44,685 nt of DNA, taken from an actinobacterium SCGC AAA044-N04. GTDB taxonomy: Bacteria; Actinomycetota; Actinomycetes; Nanopelagicales; Nanopelagicaceae. The stretch lies in NCBI GenBank assembly GCA_000378885.1, contig KB900463.1, positions 1-44,685 of the forward strand. The letters run 5' to 3'. The notes under the pieces were generated by a model, which was not told the DNA's origin, did no database searches, and worked only from the letters and a program-made list of their open reading frames with translations. The position numbers and the translations under genes were made by a program. Below are positions 24,603 to 33,514 of the stretch, one piece after another (the stretch's first letter is position 1; the number at the start of each line of letters is the position of its first letter).

Positions 24603-25727
24603 CTAGGGATTAACTAAAACCTTCGTTTCAATATATGTTGTGACGCTCTTTGAACTAATCTTCTTATAGCCAGTTGGGCAAGTGGTTGCGGTAACGGTCT
24701 TTTTGACCTTTCCTTTTTGGCATACCAACTGAGTTGTTTTCACTGCCTTATAAAGAGTTGTGTAACTAGGCGTTGGCGTTGGTGTGGCAGTTGCTTGAGC
24801 TACTGGTTGTTGTGGTCCTCCAGGTAGCGGTCCACCGCCAGGTGGTGGCCCACCCATTCCTGGCATTCCACCCATTCCACCTGGTTGCATTCCGCCACCT
24901 TTAGAAAGTGCGGGTGTTCCTGCAAAACAGTTGATTGTGGATCTATTACTTTTTTCTTCAGTTAAAACATAGTGATAGACACCTGCTGGAAACTCTGGTG
25001 TGGGACTTGTTATTCCATTGCACTGATCTAATTGTGAAGAAGACACGGTCTTTCCATTGATGTCTTTATTGCCATAGATAAGGAAACCATCGAAAGCTAT
25101 TCCCAAAATATGTGAGGGCCCGCCAGTCTTATCAATGACTGAAGTTACACACGGTGGCATGCCGTGATAGTGATACATCCCACCCATTCCTGGGTGACCA
25201 TTACACACATCAAGAAAGCCCCACTTAACCCCGCTGGAGTCGCTCACATAAACATTTCCCGTAACAGCAACAGTCTTACCGTCACCCTCGTAAGGATTAA
25301 AAATAACCGCACCATTTGCAAGGATTCCAATAGGACCTAAGGAAGTAGAGGTAACCGAAGGGGCCTTTGTTGGGTTTAAAGTCAATGTGTAGTTCAATTT
25401 CTGGGCATAAACCAAATTGCTGGCTAGATCCAGGCTCACATCATTTGCACTTGAGGGAACAATCACTCCGGTATTTGGCTTTGCATATTTTTCTGCCATC
25501 CAATGAGGAAGGCCATCTGATGCGATGACGACGCTTTCTCCAGAAAAACTTACTTTCACATTGCTAAACCAGGATGCTTTTGAAAGTGCGAGCTCTTGAG
25601 GAGTTGCAGCATGAGTTACTTGGGCAAATGCAATGGCTGCTACCCATGGCAAAACCGGTGCCAAGATCAGTGCAATCAGCTTTATTGCACCAGAATGCGT
25701 GTGCACTGTGGCAGTTGGATTTGTCAT
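24603..25727 (-). CDS. Secreted YHYH-domain protein with Gly/Met/Pro-rich segment
   Basis: The product (374 residues) begins with a hydrophobic signal-like helix ending THA-AT. A folded middle contains the family motif GGMYHYHGMPPCV and later VYHYVLT and FDGFLIYGNKDING, the YHYH-protein pattern of unknown function found in many environmental bacteria. Around residues 270-315 lies a low-complexity Gly/Met/Pro stretch (PGGMGGMPGMGGPPPGGG...), followed by a Thr-rich linker and a C-terminal domain with CQKGKVKKTV and CPTGYKKISS, perhaps for cell-wall binding. It is convergent with the neocarzinostatin-like gene. Confidence 0.85.
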   Translation of the reverse strand: MTNPTATVHTHSGAIKLIALILAPVLPWVAAIAFAQVTHAATPQELALSKASWFSNVKVSFSGESVVIASDGLPHWMAEKYAKPNTGVIVPSSANDVSLDLASNLVYAQKLNYTLTLNPTKAPSVTSTSLGPIGILANGAVIFNPYEGDGKTVAVTGNVYVSDSSGVKWGFLDVCNGHPGMGGMYHYHGMPPCVTSVIDKTGGPSHILGIAFDGFLIYGNKDINGKTVSSSQLDQCNGITSPTPEFPAGVYHYVLTEEKSNRSTINCFAGTPALSKGGGMQPGGMGGMPGMGGPPPGGGPLPGGPQQPVAQATATPTPTPSYTTLYKAVKTTQLVCQKGKVKKTVTATTCPTGYKKISSKSVTTYIETKVLVNP

Positions 25728-25878
25728 TAATCTCCCCGTATGGCTAATCCCTAGGTTGGAAAGTCTAAGCCAAGAGAGGATTTATTGAGAAAGGGCTCAA
25801 CTAACTTTTTGGGCGAGTCTTGCAGGTTTGAAAGCTTCAAGTTATTTTTCTCCCAATCAATTTGGATGGGAGAGCAAC

Positions 25879-26544
25879 ATGGAGAAGAAATTCAAAGATA
25901 TCAGCCATAATTTTATCGACACATTAAGTGATGGTGTCTTTTCTATTGCATTAACGCTTCTTGGCCTAAATGTGGTCGAAATGGTTCCAGAAATTAGTAA
26001 GAGTGAAAATTTGAATACCGCGATAATTGAACATTGGCCTACGTTCTTTGCATACATACTCGGCTTTGTCGTTCTCTTTTCAACTTGGTATCAGTACCAC
26101 GCTGGTAGTCAATACACACAGGGTACAAACGCGTGGATAGTTTGGCAGCATGGGTTGAGCATGGCGTGGGTGGCATTGATGCCATTTGGTGTCGCACTAC
26201 TAGCGCACAATCTTGATACTCCGAACCGTAAATGGGGAGTTTTCTATTTCGGGATCTGCCTATTCGGGAACTATTGGACAACGATGATCTTGGCCGCCTT
26301 CGTTAAGTTCAAGTTCCCAGTTTCTTACACAAGTGAACTTCCTATTCCTGCCGAAATGATGCGAAAAGGCACACCAATTTTTATGGGAGCAACTGCGCTC
26401 TTGGGAGCAGTCTTGGTATCAGTTTCTCTGTATTTTCCTTGGGCCGCACTTATCGGTTATGGAATCTACGTGCTTTCGAATGTTTCACCGGTTCATACTC
26501 TGAATCGAGTCAAGCCTCTTCTTGAGAAGATTCTGGTCCACTGA
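25879..26544 (+). CDS. TMEM175/DUF1211-like membrane protein (possible potassium channel)
   Basis: From ATG 25879 (GGGAGAG lies 6-7 bases ahead) the product has 221 residues and six predicted helices. The first helix contains SDGVFSIALTLLGLNV, matching the (F)SDGVF pattern of bacterial TMEM175/DUF1211 proteins, some of which conduct potassium. The family usually has RxxSFSDGVFAIA; here the residues before SDG are DTL, so one element differs. The upstream ATG at 25828 would add 17 residues but has no ribosome binding site. It lies at the edge of the repeat-bearing accessory segment and ends 4 bases before a 12-bp inverted repeat. Confidence 0.8.
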   Translation: MEKKFKDISHNFIDTLSDGVFSIALTLLGLNVVEMVPEISKSENLNTAIIEHWPTFFAYILGFVVLFSTWYQYHAGSQYTQGTNAWIVWQHGLSMAWVALMPFGVALLAHNLDTPNRKWGVFYFGICLFGNYWTTMILAAFVKFKFPVSYTSELPIPAEMMRKGTPIFMGATALLGAVLVSVSLYFPWAALIGYGIYVLSNVSPVHTLNRVKPLLEKILVH

Positions 26545-26548
26545 GTAC

Positions 26549-26585
26549 AAACCTTAAATCGATGGAGTCAGTAGATTTAAGGTTT
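26549..26585. repeat. Perfect 12-bp inverted repeat after the TMEM175-like gene
   Basis: AAACCTTAAATC (26549-26560) and GATTTAAGGTTT (26574-26585) are perfect complements across a 13-base loop. It begins four bases after the stop codon. It is AT-rich and has no following T-tract, so it is a poor classical terminator; its right arm runs straight into the left tRNA-Lys-like repeat (26581-26650). It may be a terminator or the end of a mobile piece. Confidence 0.6.
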
Positions 26586-26650
26586 GGACATAGAGCTCGG
26601 ATTCACTTGCGTAGGTGAGTGGTGAGGGACTTGAGCCTCCCACCCGTTCT
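26581..26650 (-). repeat. tRNA-Lys 3'-end repeat, copy C (degenerate)
   Basis: This piece matches the 3' half of the tRNA-Lys gene at 27700-27772 plus its downstream flank. Around the tRNA part (26613-26647) about 29 of 35 bases agree with 27696-27730, running through the acceptor strand, T-arm and start of the variable loop; the outer flank (CATAGAGCTCGG...) also agrees with copy A. It has no anticodon arm, so it cannot be a working tRNA. Confidence 0.7.
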
Positions 26651-26926
26651 TCAACTATTTAGTTCGATAAACCAATCCAACGTTGGTTTGAACTTAGAAG
26701 TTTGAAGATGTGCCGTTTTCACTCCACCGGCAGTGCGTAACTTTACTAATCTAGCTTTTATGAGAATTTCTAGATGCTTATCTAACGATGCTGGGGTAAG
26801 TTTGCACATCTTTGAGAGATCTTTCAGGGTGTGTGAATCCTGAACTAATGCCTTCACAATTCGCCGGCATTGCGGCGCAGATAAGGCGTGAAGATTGTGG
26901 GCAAATTGGATTTCTGTAGGTTTCAT
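26651..26926 (-). CDS. ArsR-like winged-helix transcriptional regulator
   Basis: This 91-residue protein has a winged-helix pattern: ALSAPQCRRIVKALVQDSHTL, LKDLSKMCKLTPASLDKHLEIL (recognition helix about residues 40-52), and ARLVKLRTAGGVKTAHL for the wing. The layout is that of ArsR/MarR-type small repressors, although the metal-binding ELCVCDL motif of ArsR is absent, so the signal may not be a metal. It sits alone between two tRNA-Lys-derived repeats and is divergent to the GNAT gene, with a palindrome in the shared gap. Confidence 0.7.
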   Translation of the reverse strand: MKPTEIQFAHNLHALSAPQCRRIVKALVQDSHTLKDLSKMCKLTPASLDKHLEILIKARLVKLRTAGGVKTAHLQTSKFKPTLDWFIELNS

Positions 26927-26940
26927 CGAACTCTCCGCAT

Positions 26941-26990
26941 TAATCTCGGGGCTTACTTGCGTAAGTGGGTGGTGAGGGACTCGTTATCAA
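26941..26990 (-). repeat. tRNA-Lys 3'-end repeat, copy B
   Basis: Positions 26962-26983 are identical over 22 bases to 27696-27717, which covers the last 18 bases of the tRNA-Lys gene (discriminator, acceptor 3' strand, T-stem and five bases of the T-loop) plus four flanking bases. Identity stops within the T-loop. The outer flank (CTCGGGGCTTACTTGCG) resembles copies A and C. A block ending in the T-loop is typical of tRNA attachment sites. Confidence 0.78.
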
Positions 26991-27021
26991 ACCTTCAAAC
27001 CATTCCCTTTGACCCACTATG

Positions 27022-27033
27022 CGGATATATCCG
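27022..27033. promoter_or_regulatory. Perfect 12-bp palindrome, candidate operator
   Basis: CGGATATATCCG is self-complementary and lies 96 bases before the ArsR-like start and 89 bases before the GNAT start, in their shared gap. Small winged-helix repressors bind short dyads like this, so it is a good candidate site for the divergent regulator. A TTGACT at 27037-27042 just to its right, with TATTTT 19 bases further, could be the GNAT promoter. Confidence 0.45.
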
Positions 27034-27121
27034 TTCTTGACTCATCTCCAATATTAGGGGGTATTTTAAAAAATTCAATGTGGTCTTTGGCTATCAATTT
27101 GGTTAGCCCTACAATTCATGG

Positions 27122-27529
27122 GTGCGAATAACTCCCAAAGATCCATCCTCAGCGGGCATCTTCGGACGCAAATTGATGCAATTCAATTCTGAAATAGCAG
27201 GCGAAATCAATGGATCCGAACAATTCTTGGTGGCTACAGATGGCGAGAATAATGAAATTGGTGCCGCATTTGCTGTTAAAGATTGGAACTGGCTCAATAT
27301 AGAATTGATCTATGTTGAGGAATCCATGAGAGGTATGGGAGTTGGATCAGGTCTACTAATGGCAATTGAAGAATGGGGAATCAAAGAAGGCTGTACACAG
27401 TCGTATTTAGATACCTTCTCTTTTCAAGCCGTGGATTTCTACAAGAAGCATGGATATAGAGAATTTGGCACTCTTTCAGATTTTCCGAATGGTCACAGTA
27501 GGATATTTTTTCAAAAAAGTCTCACTTAA
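27122..27529 (+). CDS. GNAT-family N-acetyltransferase
   Basis: This 135-residue protein starts at a GTG (27122) and has a GNAT core: AAFAVKDWNWLNIELIYVEE, the acetyl-CoA loop RGMGVGSGLLMAI (motif A, R/QxxGxG/A) around residues 69-81, and the C-terminal FQAVDFYKKHGYREFG. It would transfer an acetyl group to an amine; the substrate is unknown. It is a single gene within a segment flanked by tRNA-Lys repeats. No strong ribosome binding site is seen and an internal ATG at 27176 is possible, but it would lose part of the fold. Confidence 0.82.
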   Translation: MRITPKDPSSAGIFGRKLMQFNSEIAGEINGSEQFLVATDGENNEIGAAFAVKDWNWLNIELIYVEESMRGMGVGSGLLMAIEEWGIKEGCTQSYLDTFSFQAVDFYKKHGYREFGTLSDFPNGHSRIFFQKSLT

Positions 27530-27655
27530 TTTTTTGCCTCATTGAATGCTTTCGTTAATTATTCTCGTCTAATGTTGAAACTAAATTAATTAAAGTTATG
27601 GTCCTTACAAGAAGTCACGACTTGGCAGATATATCCACTATTCAAGGGTTTGAAC

Positions 27656-27735
27656 TACATCCAGGCTTTGGATATAGAACTCGGATTTACCTACATAAGT
27701 GGGTGGTGAGGGACTCGAACCCCCGACCCGGTGAT
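27656..27735 (-). repeat. tRNA-Lys 3'-end repeat, copy A (intact tRNA and flank)
   Basis: This is the functional copy: the last third of the tRNA-Lys gene and about 40 bases downstream of it. It is the reference for copies B and C. The three copies lie in the same orientation, with the ArsR-like gene between C and B and the GNAT gene between B and A. Confidence 0.7.
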
Positions 27736-27772
27736 TAAGAGTCACCTGCTCTACCAACTGAGCTAACCACCC
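27700..27772 (-). tRNA. tRNA-Lys(CTT)
   Basis: The minus strand gives a full cloverleaf of 73 nt: acceptor GGGTGGT with ACCACCC, D-arm GCTC/GAGC, anticodon stem GGTGA/TCACC with loop CTCTTAA (anticodon CTT), and T-loop TTCGAGT. No CCA is encoded. Its 3' end has been copied at two positions downstream (26962 and 26613), marking it as an insertion target. Confidence 0.97.
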
Positions 27773-27867
27773 GAAGCATCCAGGCGCCGGAAACGCTTGA
27801 ATGCAGGTGGAAACCTATCAGCAAGAACGGCCTTGCTGCACGTTCCCGACACCGCCAAAATAGTCGT

Positions 27868-30130
<2,263 letters not shown>

Positions 30131-30158
30131 TTAGCTCTCCCTAAGTTTATTTGGTTAG

Positions 30159-30644
30159 TTAATGCGAACCGTTGTAGCGGTTATAAGAATTCTTAATCTC
30201 TTCTTCAGCAGCTTCGTGGCCAACCCACTCACCACCGTGAACCTCTTTGCCAGGTTCTAGAGTTTTATAGACCTCAAAGAAGTGCTTGATTTCATCTAGT
30301 TCATAGACTGGCACGTTATCGATATCTTGCAGATTAGCCTTGCGGATATCACCGGCTGGAACACACAAAAGCTTGTCATCTCCGCCTTTTTCATCGGTCA
30401 TGCGAAACATGCCAATAACACGGCAAGAGACTACGCAGCCAGGAAAAGTTGGTTCATCTAGCATCACAAGGGCATCTAGTGGATCGCCATCTAGGGAGAG
30501 AGTGTTTTTCACAAAACCGTAATCATGAGGAAAGCGCGTTGCTGTGAAAAGCATGCGATCAAGGCGCACTTCACCAGTTGAATGATTGATCTCGTATTTG
30601 TTGCGAGAGCCTGCAGGGATTTCAACGACAACATCAAAAATCAT
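30159..30644 (-). CDS. ppa: Inorganic pyrophosphatase (family I)
   Basis: Family I pyrophosphatase hydrolyses PPi to drive biosynthetic reactions. The 161-residue protein has the standard set: EIPAGSRNKYEI, DRML, FPHDYGFVKNTL, the catalytic DGDPLDALVM and VPAGDIRKANLQDIDNVP. Length is normal for actinobacterial enzymes (about 160-170). It lies in a same-strand block with amtB/glnK downstream and tRNA-His upstream. Confidence 0.97.
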   Translation of the reverse strand: MIFDVVVEIPAGSRNKYEINHSTGEVRLDRMLFTATRFPHDYGFVKNTLSLDGDPLDALVMLDEPTFPGCVVSCRVIGMFRMTDEKGGDDKLLCVPAGDIRKANLQDIDNVPVYELDEIKHFFEVYKTLEPGKEVHGGEWVGHEAAEEEIKNSYNRYNGSH

Positions 30645-30682
30645 TTTTTGCCCAGCTCTCTCTTCGATTCAGTTAATAGTGG

Positions 30683-30756
30683 GGTGAGCGACGGGGCTCG
30701 AACCCGCGACATCTCGGACCACAACCGAGTGCTCTACCAGCTGAGCTACGCCCACC
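30683..30756 (-). tRNA. tRNA-His(GTG)
   Basis: The minus strand gives a cloverleaf with acceptor GTGGGCG/CGCTCAC, anticodon stem CTCGG/CCGAG, loop TTGTGGT (anticodon GTG) and T-loop TTCGAGC. The extra G at -1 (complement of 30756) opposite C73 (complement of 30683) is the tRNA-His identity element, giving 74 nt. Confidence 0.96.
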
Positions 30757-30777
30757 ATGAGTGCCCAAGTCTACCTG

Positions 30778-31338
30778 TTACTGCTCATCACCTGGAACAA
30801 ATACTGCGCTGCGGTAATACGCAAGTTCTGCAATGGAATCTTGAATATCACCCAGAGCCCTGTGATTGCCCGTCTTTGCCGGGGCGTTGAAGTAGGCCTT
30901 GGGATACCAGCGCCTAGCCAACTCTTTTATCGATGAGACATCGATGGTGCGATAGTGCAGGTAGTCATTTAGACGTGGCATATCGCGGGCGATGAAAGAG
31001 CGATCAACAGAGACTGAGTTACCGGCCAATGGTGATTTTCCAGCAGCAGTGTTTGCACTCTCTAAATATTTAATAATCAAATCTTCGGCCTCTGTTACTG
31101 AAACTCCATTGGGGATTTCGGTGATTAATCCTGAGGTGGTGTGCATTTGAGTGACAAACTCATTCATACCTGCCAACTGCGCAGCGCTGGCCTTAATCAC
31201 CACATCAACACCATCACCGATCAGATTTAATTGTGAGTCAGTTACAAGGACGGCGATTTCTACGAGGACATCTTTCTCTAGAGAAAGACCCGTCATCTCG
31301 CAATCGATCCAGATCAGGTTGGGTTGTTCGTTGGCCAT
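30778..31338 (-). CDS. orn: Oligoribonuclease
   Basis: Orn degrades 2-5-nt RNA fragments and linear dinucleotides such as pGpG, finishing RNA decay. The 186-residue DEDDh exonuclease has IWIDCEMTGL (first two acids), EDLIIKYLES region, GNSVSVDRSF and the final HRALGDIQDSI with the His/Asp pair. It is intact and of normal length. It is flanked by tRNA-His and tRNA-Arg(TCT), all on the minus strand. Confidence 0.96.
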   Translation of the reverse strand: MANEQPNLIWIDCEMTGLSLEKDVLVEIAVLVTDSQLNLIGDGVDVVIKASAAQLAGMNEFVTQMHTTSGLITEIPNGVSVTEAEDLIIKYLESANTAAGKSPLAGNSVSVDRSFIARDMPRLNDYLHYRTIDVSSIKELARRWYPKAYFNAPAKTGNHRALGDIQDSIAELAYYRSAVFVPGDEQ

Positions 31339-31339
31339 G

Positions 31340-31413
31340 CGCGCCTGGCAGGAATCGAACCTGCGACAACCCGCTTAGAAGGCGGGTGCTCTATCCGACT
31401 GAGCTACAGGCGC
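31340..31413 (-). tRNA. tRNA-Arg(TCT)
   Basis: The minus strand folds into a cloverleaf of 74 nt: acceptor GCGCCTG/CAGGCGC, D-arm GCTC/GAGC, anticodon stem CCCGC/GCGGG with loop CTTCTAA (anticodon TCT), T-arm GCAGG-TTCGATT-CCTGC, discriminator G. No CCA is encoded. It is one base before the orn start and divergent to ettA. Confidence 0.96.
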
Positions 31414-31469
31414 CTGTAGGGGGTCGTGAATGCTAAGTCTACCGACACATAACGGTAAGGTTTCATCTC

Positions 31470-33137
31470 ATGGCTGAGTTCATTTATACGATGAAGAAGG
31501 CGCGTAAAGCGCATGGTGACAAGGTCATCCTTGATGACGTCACGATTATGTTTTATCCAGGCGCCAAGATCGGCGTGGTCGGACCTAACGGTGCCGGTAA
31601 GTCCACAGTTCTACAGATCATGGCCGGACTACAGCAACCTTCAAATGGCGAGGCATACATAACTCCCGGTTACACCGTTGGAATCTTGCTTCAAGAGCCA
31701 CAGCTCAATGAATCCAAAAATGTTATTGATAACGTTAAAGAGGGCGTGGCAGAAACCGTTGCAATGCTTGATCGCTTCAATGCAATTAGCGATGAGATGT
31801 CTAGCCCAGATGCTGACTACGACAAGTTATTAGCTGAAATGGGTGAGCTGCAAGAACAACTCGATCACCGCAATGCCTGGGAGTTAGATTCACAGTTAGA
31901 ACAAGCTATGGACGCACTTCGTTGCCCACCAGCAGATGCTGATGTTTCAGTTCTATCCGGTGGTGAAAAGCGCCGTGTGGCGTTGTGCAAACTTCTCTTG
32001 CAAGCCCCCGATCTATTACTTCTTGATGAGCCAACTAACCACCTTGATGCTGAATCTGTTTTGTGGCTAGAACAGCACTTAAATAAATATGCGGGCGCAG
32101 TAGTTGCGATCACGCACGATAGATATTTCTTGGACAATGTTGCACAGTGGATTCTAGAACTCGATAGAGGTCGTGCTTATCCTTATGAAGGTAACTACAC
32201 CACCTACCTTGAAACTAAATCTGCGCGTTTAAAGATTGAAGGCCAAAAAGATGCCAAGCGCGCAAAGCGTTTAACCGAAGAACTTGAATGGGTGCGCCAG
32301 AATGCTAAGGGCCGCCAAACTAAATCTAAAGCCCGTCTTGCCCGTTATGAAGAGATGGCAGCTGAAGCTGACAAGATGCGCAAACTCGACTTTGAAGAAA
32401 TCCAGATTCCACCTGGACCGCGTCTAGGTAATGTTGTTATTGAAGTGGATCATCTGTCTAAGGGCTTTGGTGATCGCGTTCTCATCGATGACCTTTCATT
32501 TACTTTGCCACGCAATGGAATTGTGGGAGTAATTGGGCCAAATGGCGCCGGTAAAACAACTCTGTTTAAGACATTGCTGGGTCTTGAAACTCCAGATTCT
32601 GGAAGTGTGAAGATTGGTGAAACTGTAAAGATTTCCTACGTCGATCAGTCCCGTGGTGGATTAGATCCTAAGAAAACACTCTGGGAAGTTGTCTCGGATG
32701 GTCTTGATTTCATTAAGGTCGGTCAAGTTGAAATGCCTTCTCGTGCCTATGTTTCATGCTTTGGTTTTAAAGGCCCAGATCAACAAAAGCCAACTGGAGT
32801 TCTCTCGGGCGGTGAGCGCAACCGTTTGAACTTAGCGCTGACTCTTAAGCAAGGTGGAAATCTATTACTCCTTGATGAGCCAACCAATGATTTAGATGTT
32901 GAAACTTTGGGCTCACTGGAAAACGCGCTCCTTGAATTTCCTGGTTGCGCAGTGGTGATTTCCCACGATCGTTGGTTCCTTGACCGCGTTGCAACACACA
33001 TTTTGGCCTATGAAGGTGATTCAAAATGGTTCTGGTTTGAAGGAAACTTCGAATCCTATGAAGCTAACAAGATTCAAAGATTAGGAGCTGATGCAGCACG
33101 TCCACACCGCGTCACATATAGAAAGTTGACTCGTTAA
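31470..33137 (+). CDS. ettA: Energy-dependent translational throttle EttA (ABC-F)
   Basis: EttA is a soluble ABC-F ATPase that binds the ribosomal E site and gates early elongation according to ATP:ADP. The 555-residue protein has two ABC domains: Walker A GPNGAGKST and GPNGAGKTT, signature LSGGEKRRVAL and LSGGERNRLNLAL, Walker B LLLLDEPTNHLD and LLLLDEPTNDLD. Between them lies the EttA-type linker (EELEWVRQNAKGRQTKSKARL) with the arm. The protein ends ADAARPHRVTYRKLTR, typical of EttA rather than Uup. The thioesterase gene begins on the next base. Confidence 0.96.
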   Translation: MAEFIYTMKKARKAHGDKVILDDVTIMFYPGAKIGVVGPNGAGKSTVLQIMAGLQQPSNGEAYITPGYTVGILLQEPQLNESKNVIDNVKEGVAETVAMLDRFNAISDEMSSPDADYDKLLAEMGELQEQLDHRNAWELDSQLEQAMDALRCPPADADVSVLSGGEKRRVALCKLLLQAPDLLLLDEPTNHLDAESVLWLEQHLNKYAGAVVAITHDRYFLDNVAQWILELDRGRAYPYEGNYTTYLETKSARLKIEGQKDAKRAKRLTEELEWVRQNAKGRQTKSKARLARYEEMAAEADKMRKLDFEEIQIPPGPRLGNVVIEVDHLSKGFGDRVLIDDLSFTLPRNGIVGVIGPNGAGKTTLFKTLLGLETPDSGSVKIGETVKISYVDQSRGGLDPKKTLWEVVSDGLDFIKVGQVEMPSRAYVSCFGFKGPDQQKPTGVLSGGERNRLNLALTLKQGGNLLLLDEPTNDLDVETLGSLENALLEFPGCAVVISHDRWFLDRVATHILAYEGDSKWFWFEGNFESYEANKIQRLGADAARPHRVTYRKLTR

Positions 33138-33512
33138 ATGAGATATCAAAGTAAGCAATATGTCCGCTGGGATGATCTAGATGCTTTTGGTCATGTTAAC
33201 AACGCGGTGTATTTAACTTATGCCCAAGAAGCCCGCTTTGCTTGGTCAGGCATTTTAGAGATGGTTGTTGCCCGTGCTGAAGTTGATTTCATCGCACCTA
33301 TTTATGATGGCGATACATTCCTCGATATCGAGCTTTGGGTGAGCGCAATTGGTAACTCTTCTTTCACAATGACCTATGAGATCAAGTTGAAAGGCGAACT
33401 CGTAGCTCGAGTGAAAACTGTGCAAGTAACAGTAGATATGAAGACAAAGAAGTCTCATCCAATAGATGATGAACAACGCGCATTTCTCACTAAATACCTT
33501 GAGACGGAGTAA
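33138..33512 (+). CDS. Hotdog-fold acyl-CoA thioesterase (4HBT-type)
   Basis: This 124-residue protein has the 4HBT thioesterase opening VRWDDLDAFGHVNNAVYLTYAQEARF, with the active-site Asp of the D-x-x-G-H-x-N motif, and a short beta-rich remainder (DTFLDIELWVSAIGNSSFTMTYEI). It hydrolyses acyl-CoA thioesters; in actinobacteria such enzymes are often called YbgC-like. It begins directly after the ettA stop and ends two bases before GH13 copy 2. Confidence 0.88.
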   Translation: MRYQSKQYVRWDDLDAFGHVNNAVYLTYAQEARFAWSGILEMVVARAEVDFIAPIYDGDTFLDIELWVSAIGNSSFTMTYEIKLKGELVARVKTVQVTVDMKTKKSHPIDDEQRAFLTKYLETE

Positions 33513-33514
33513 AA

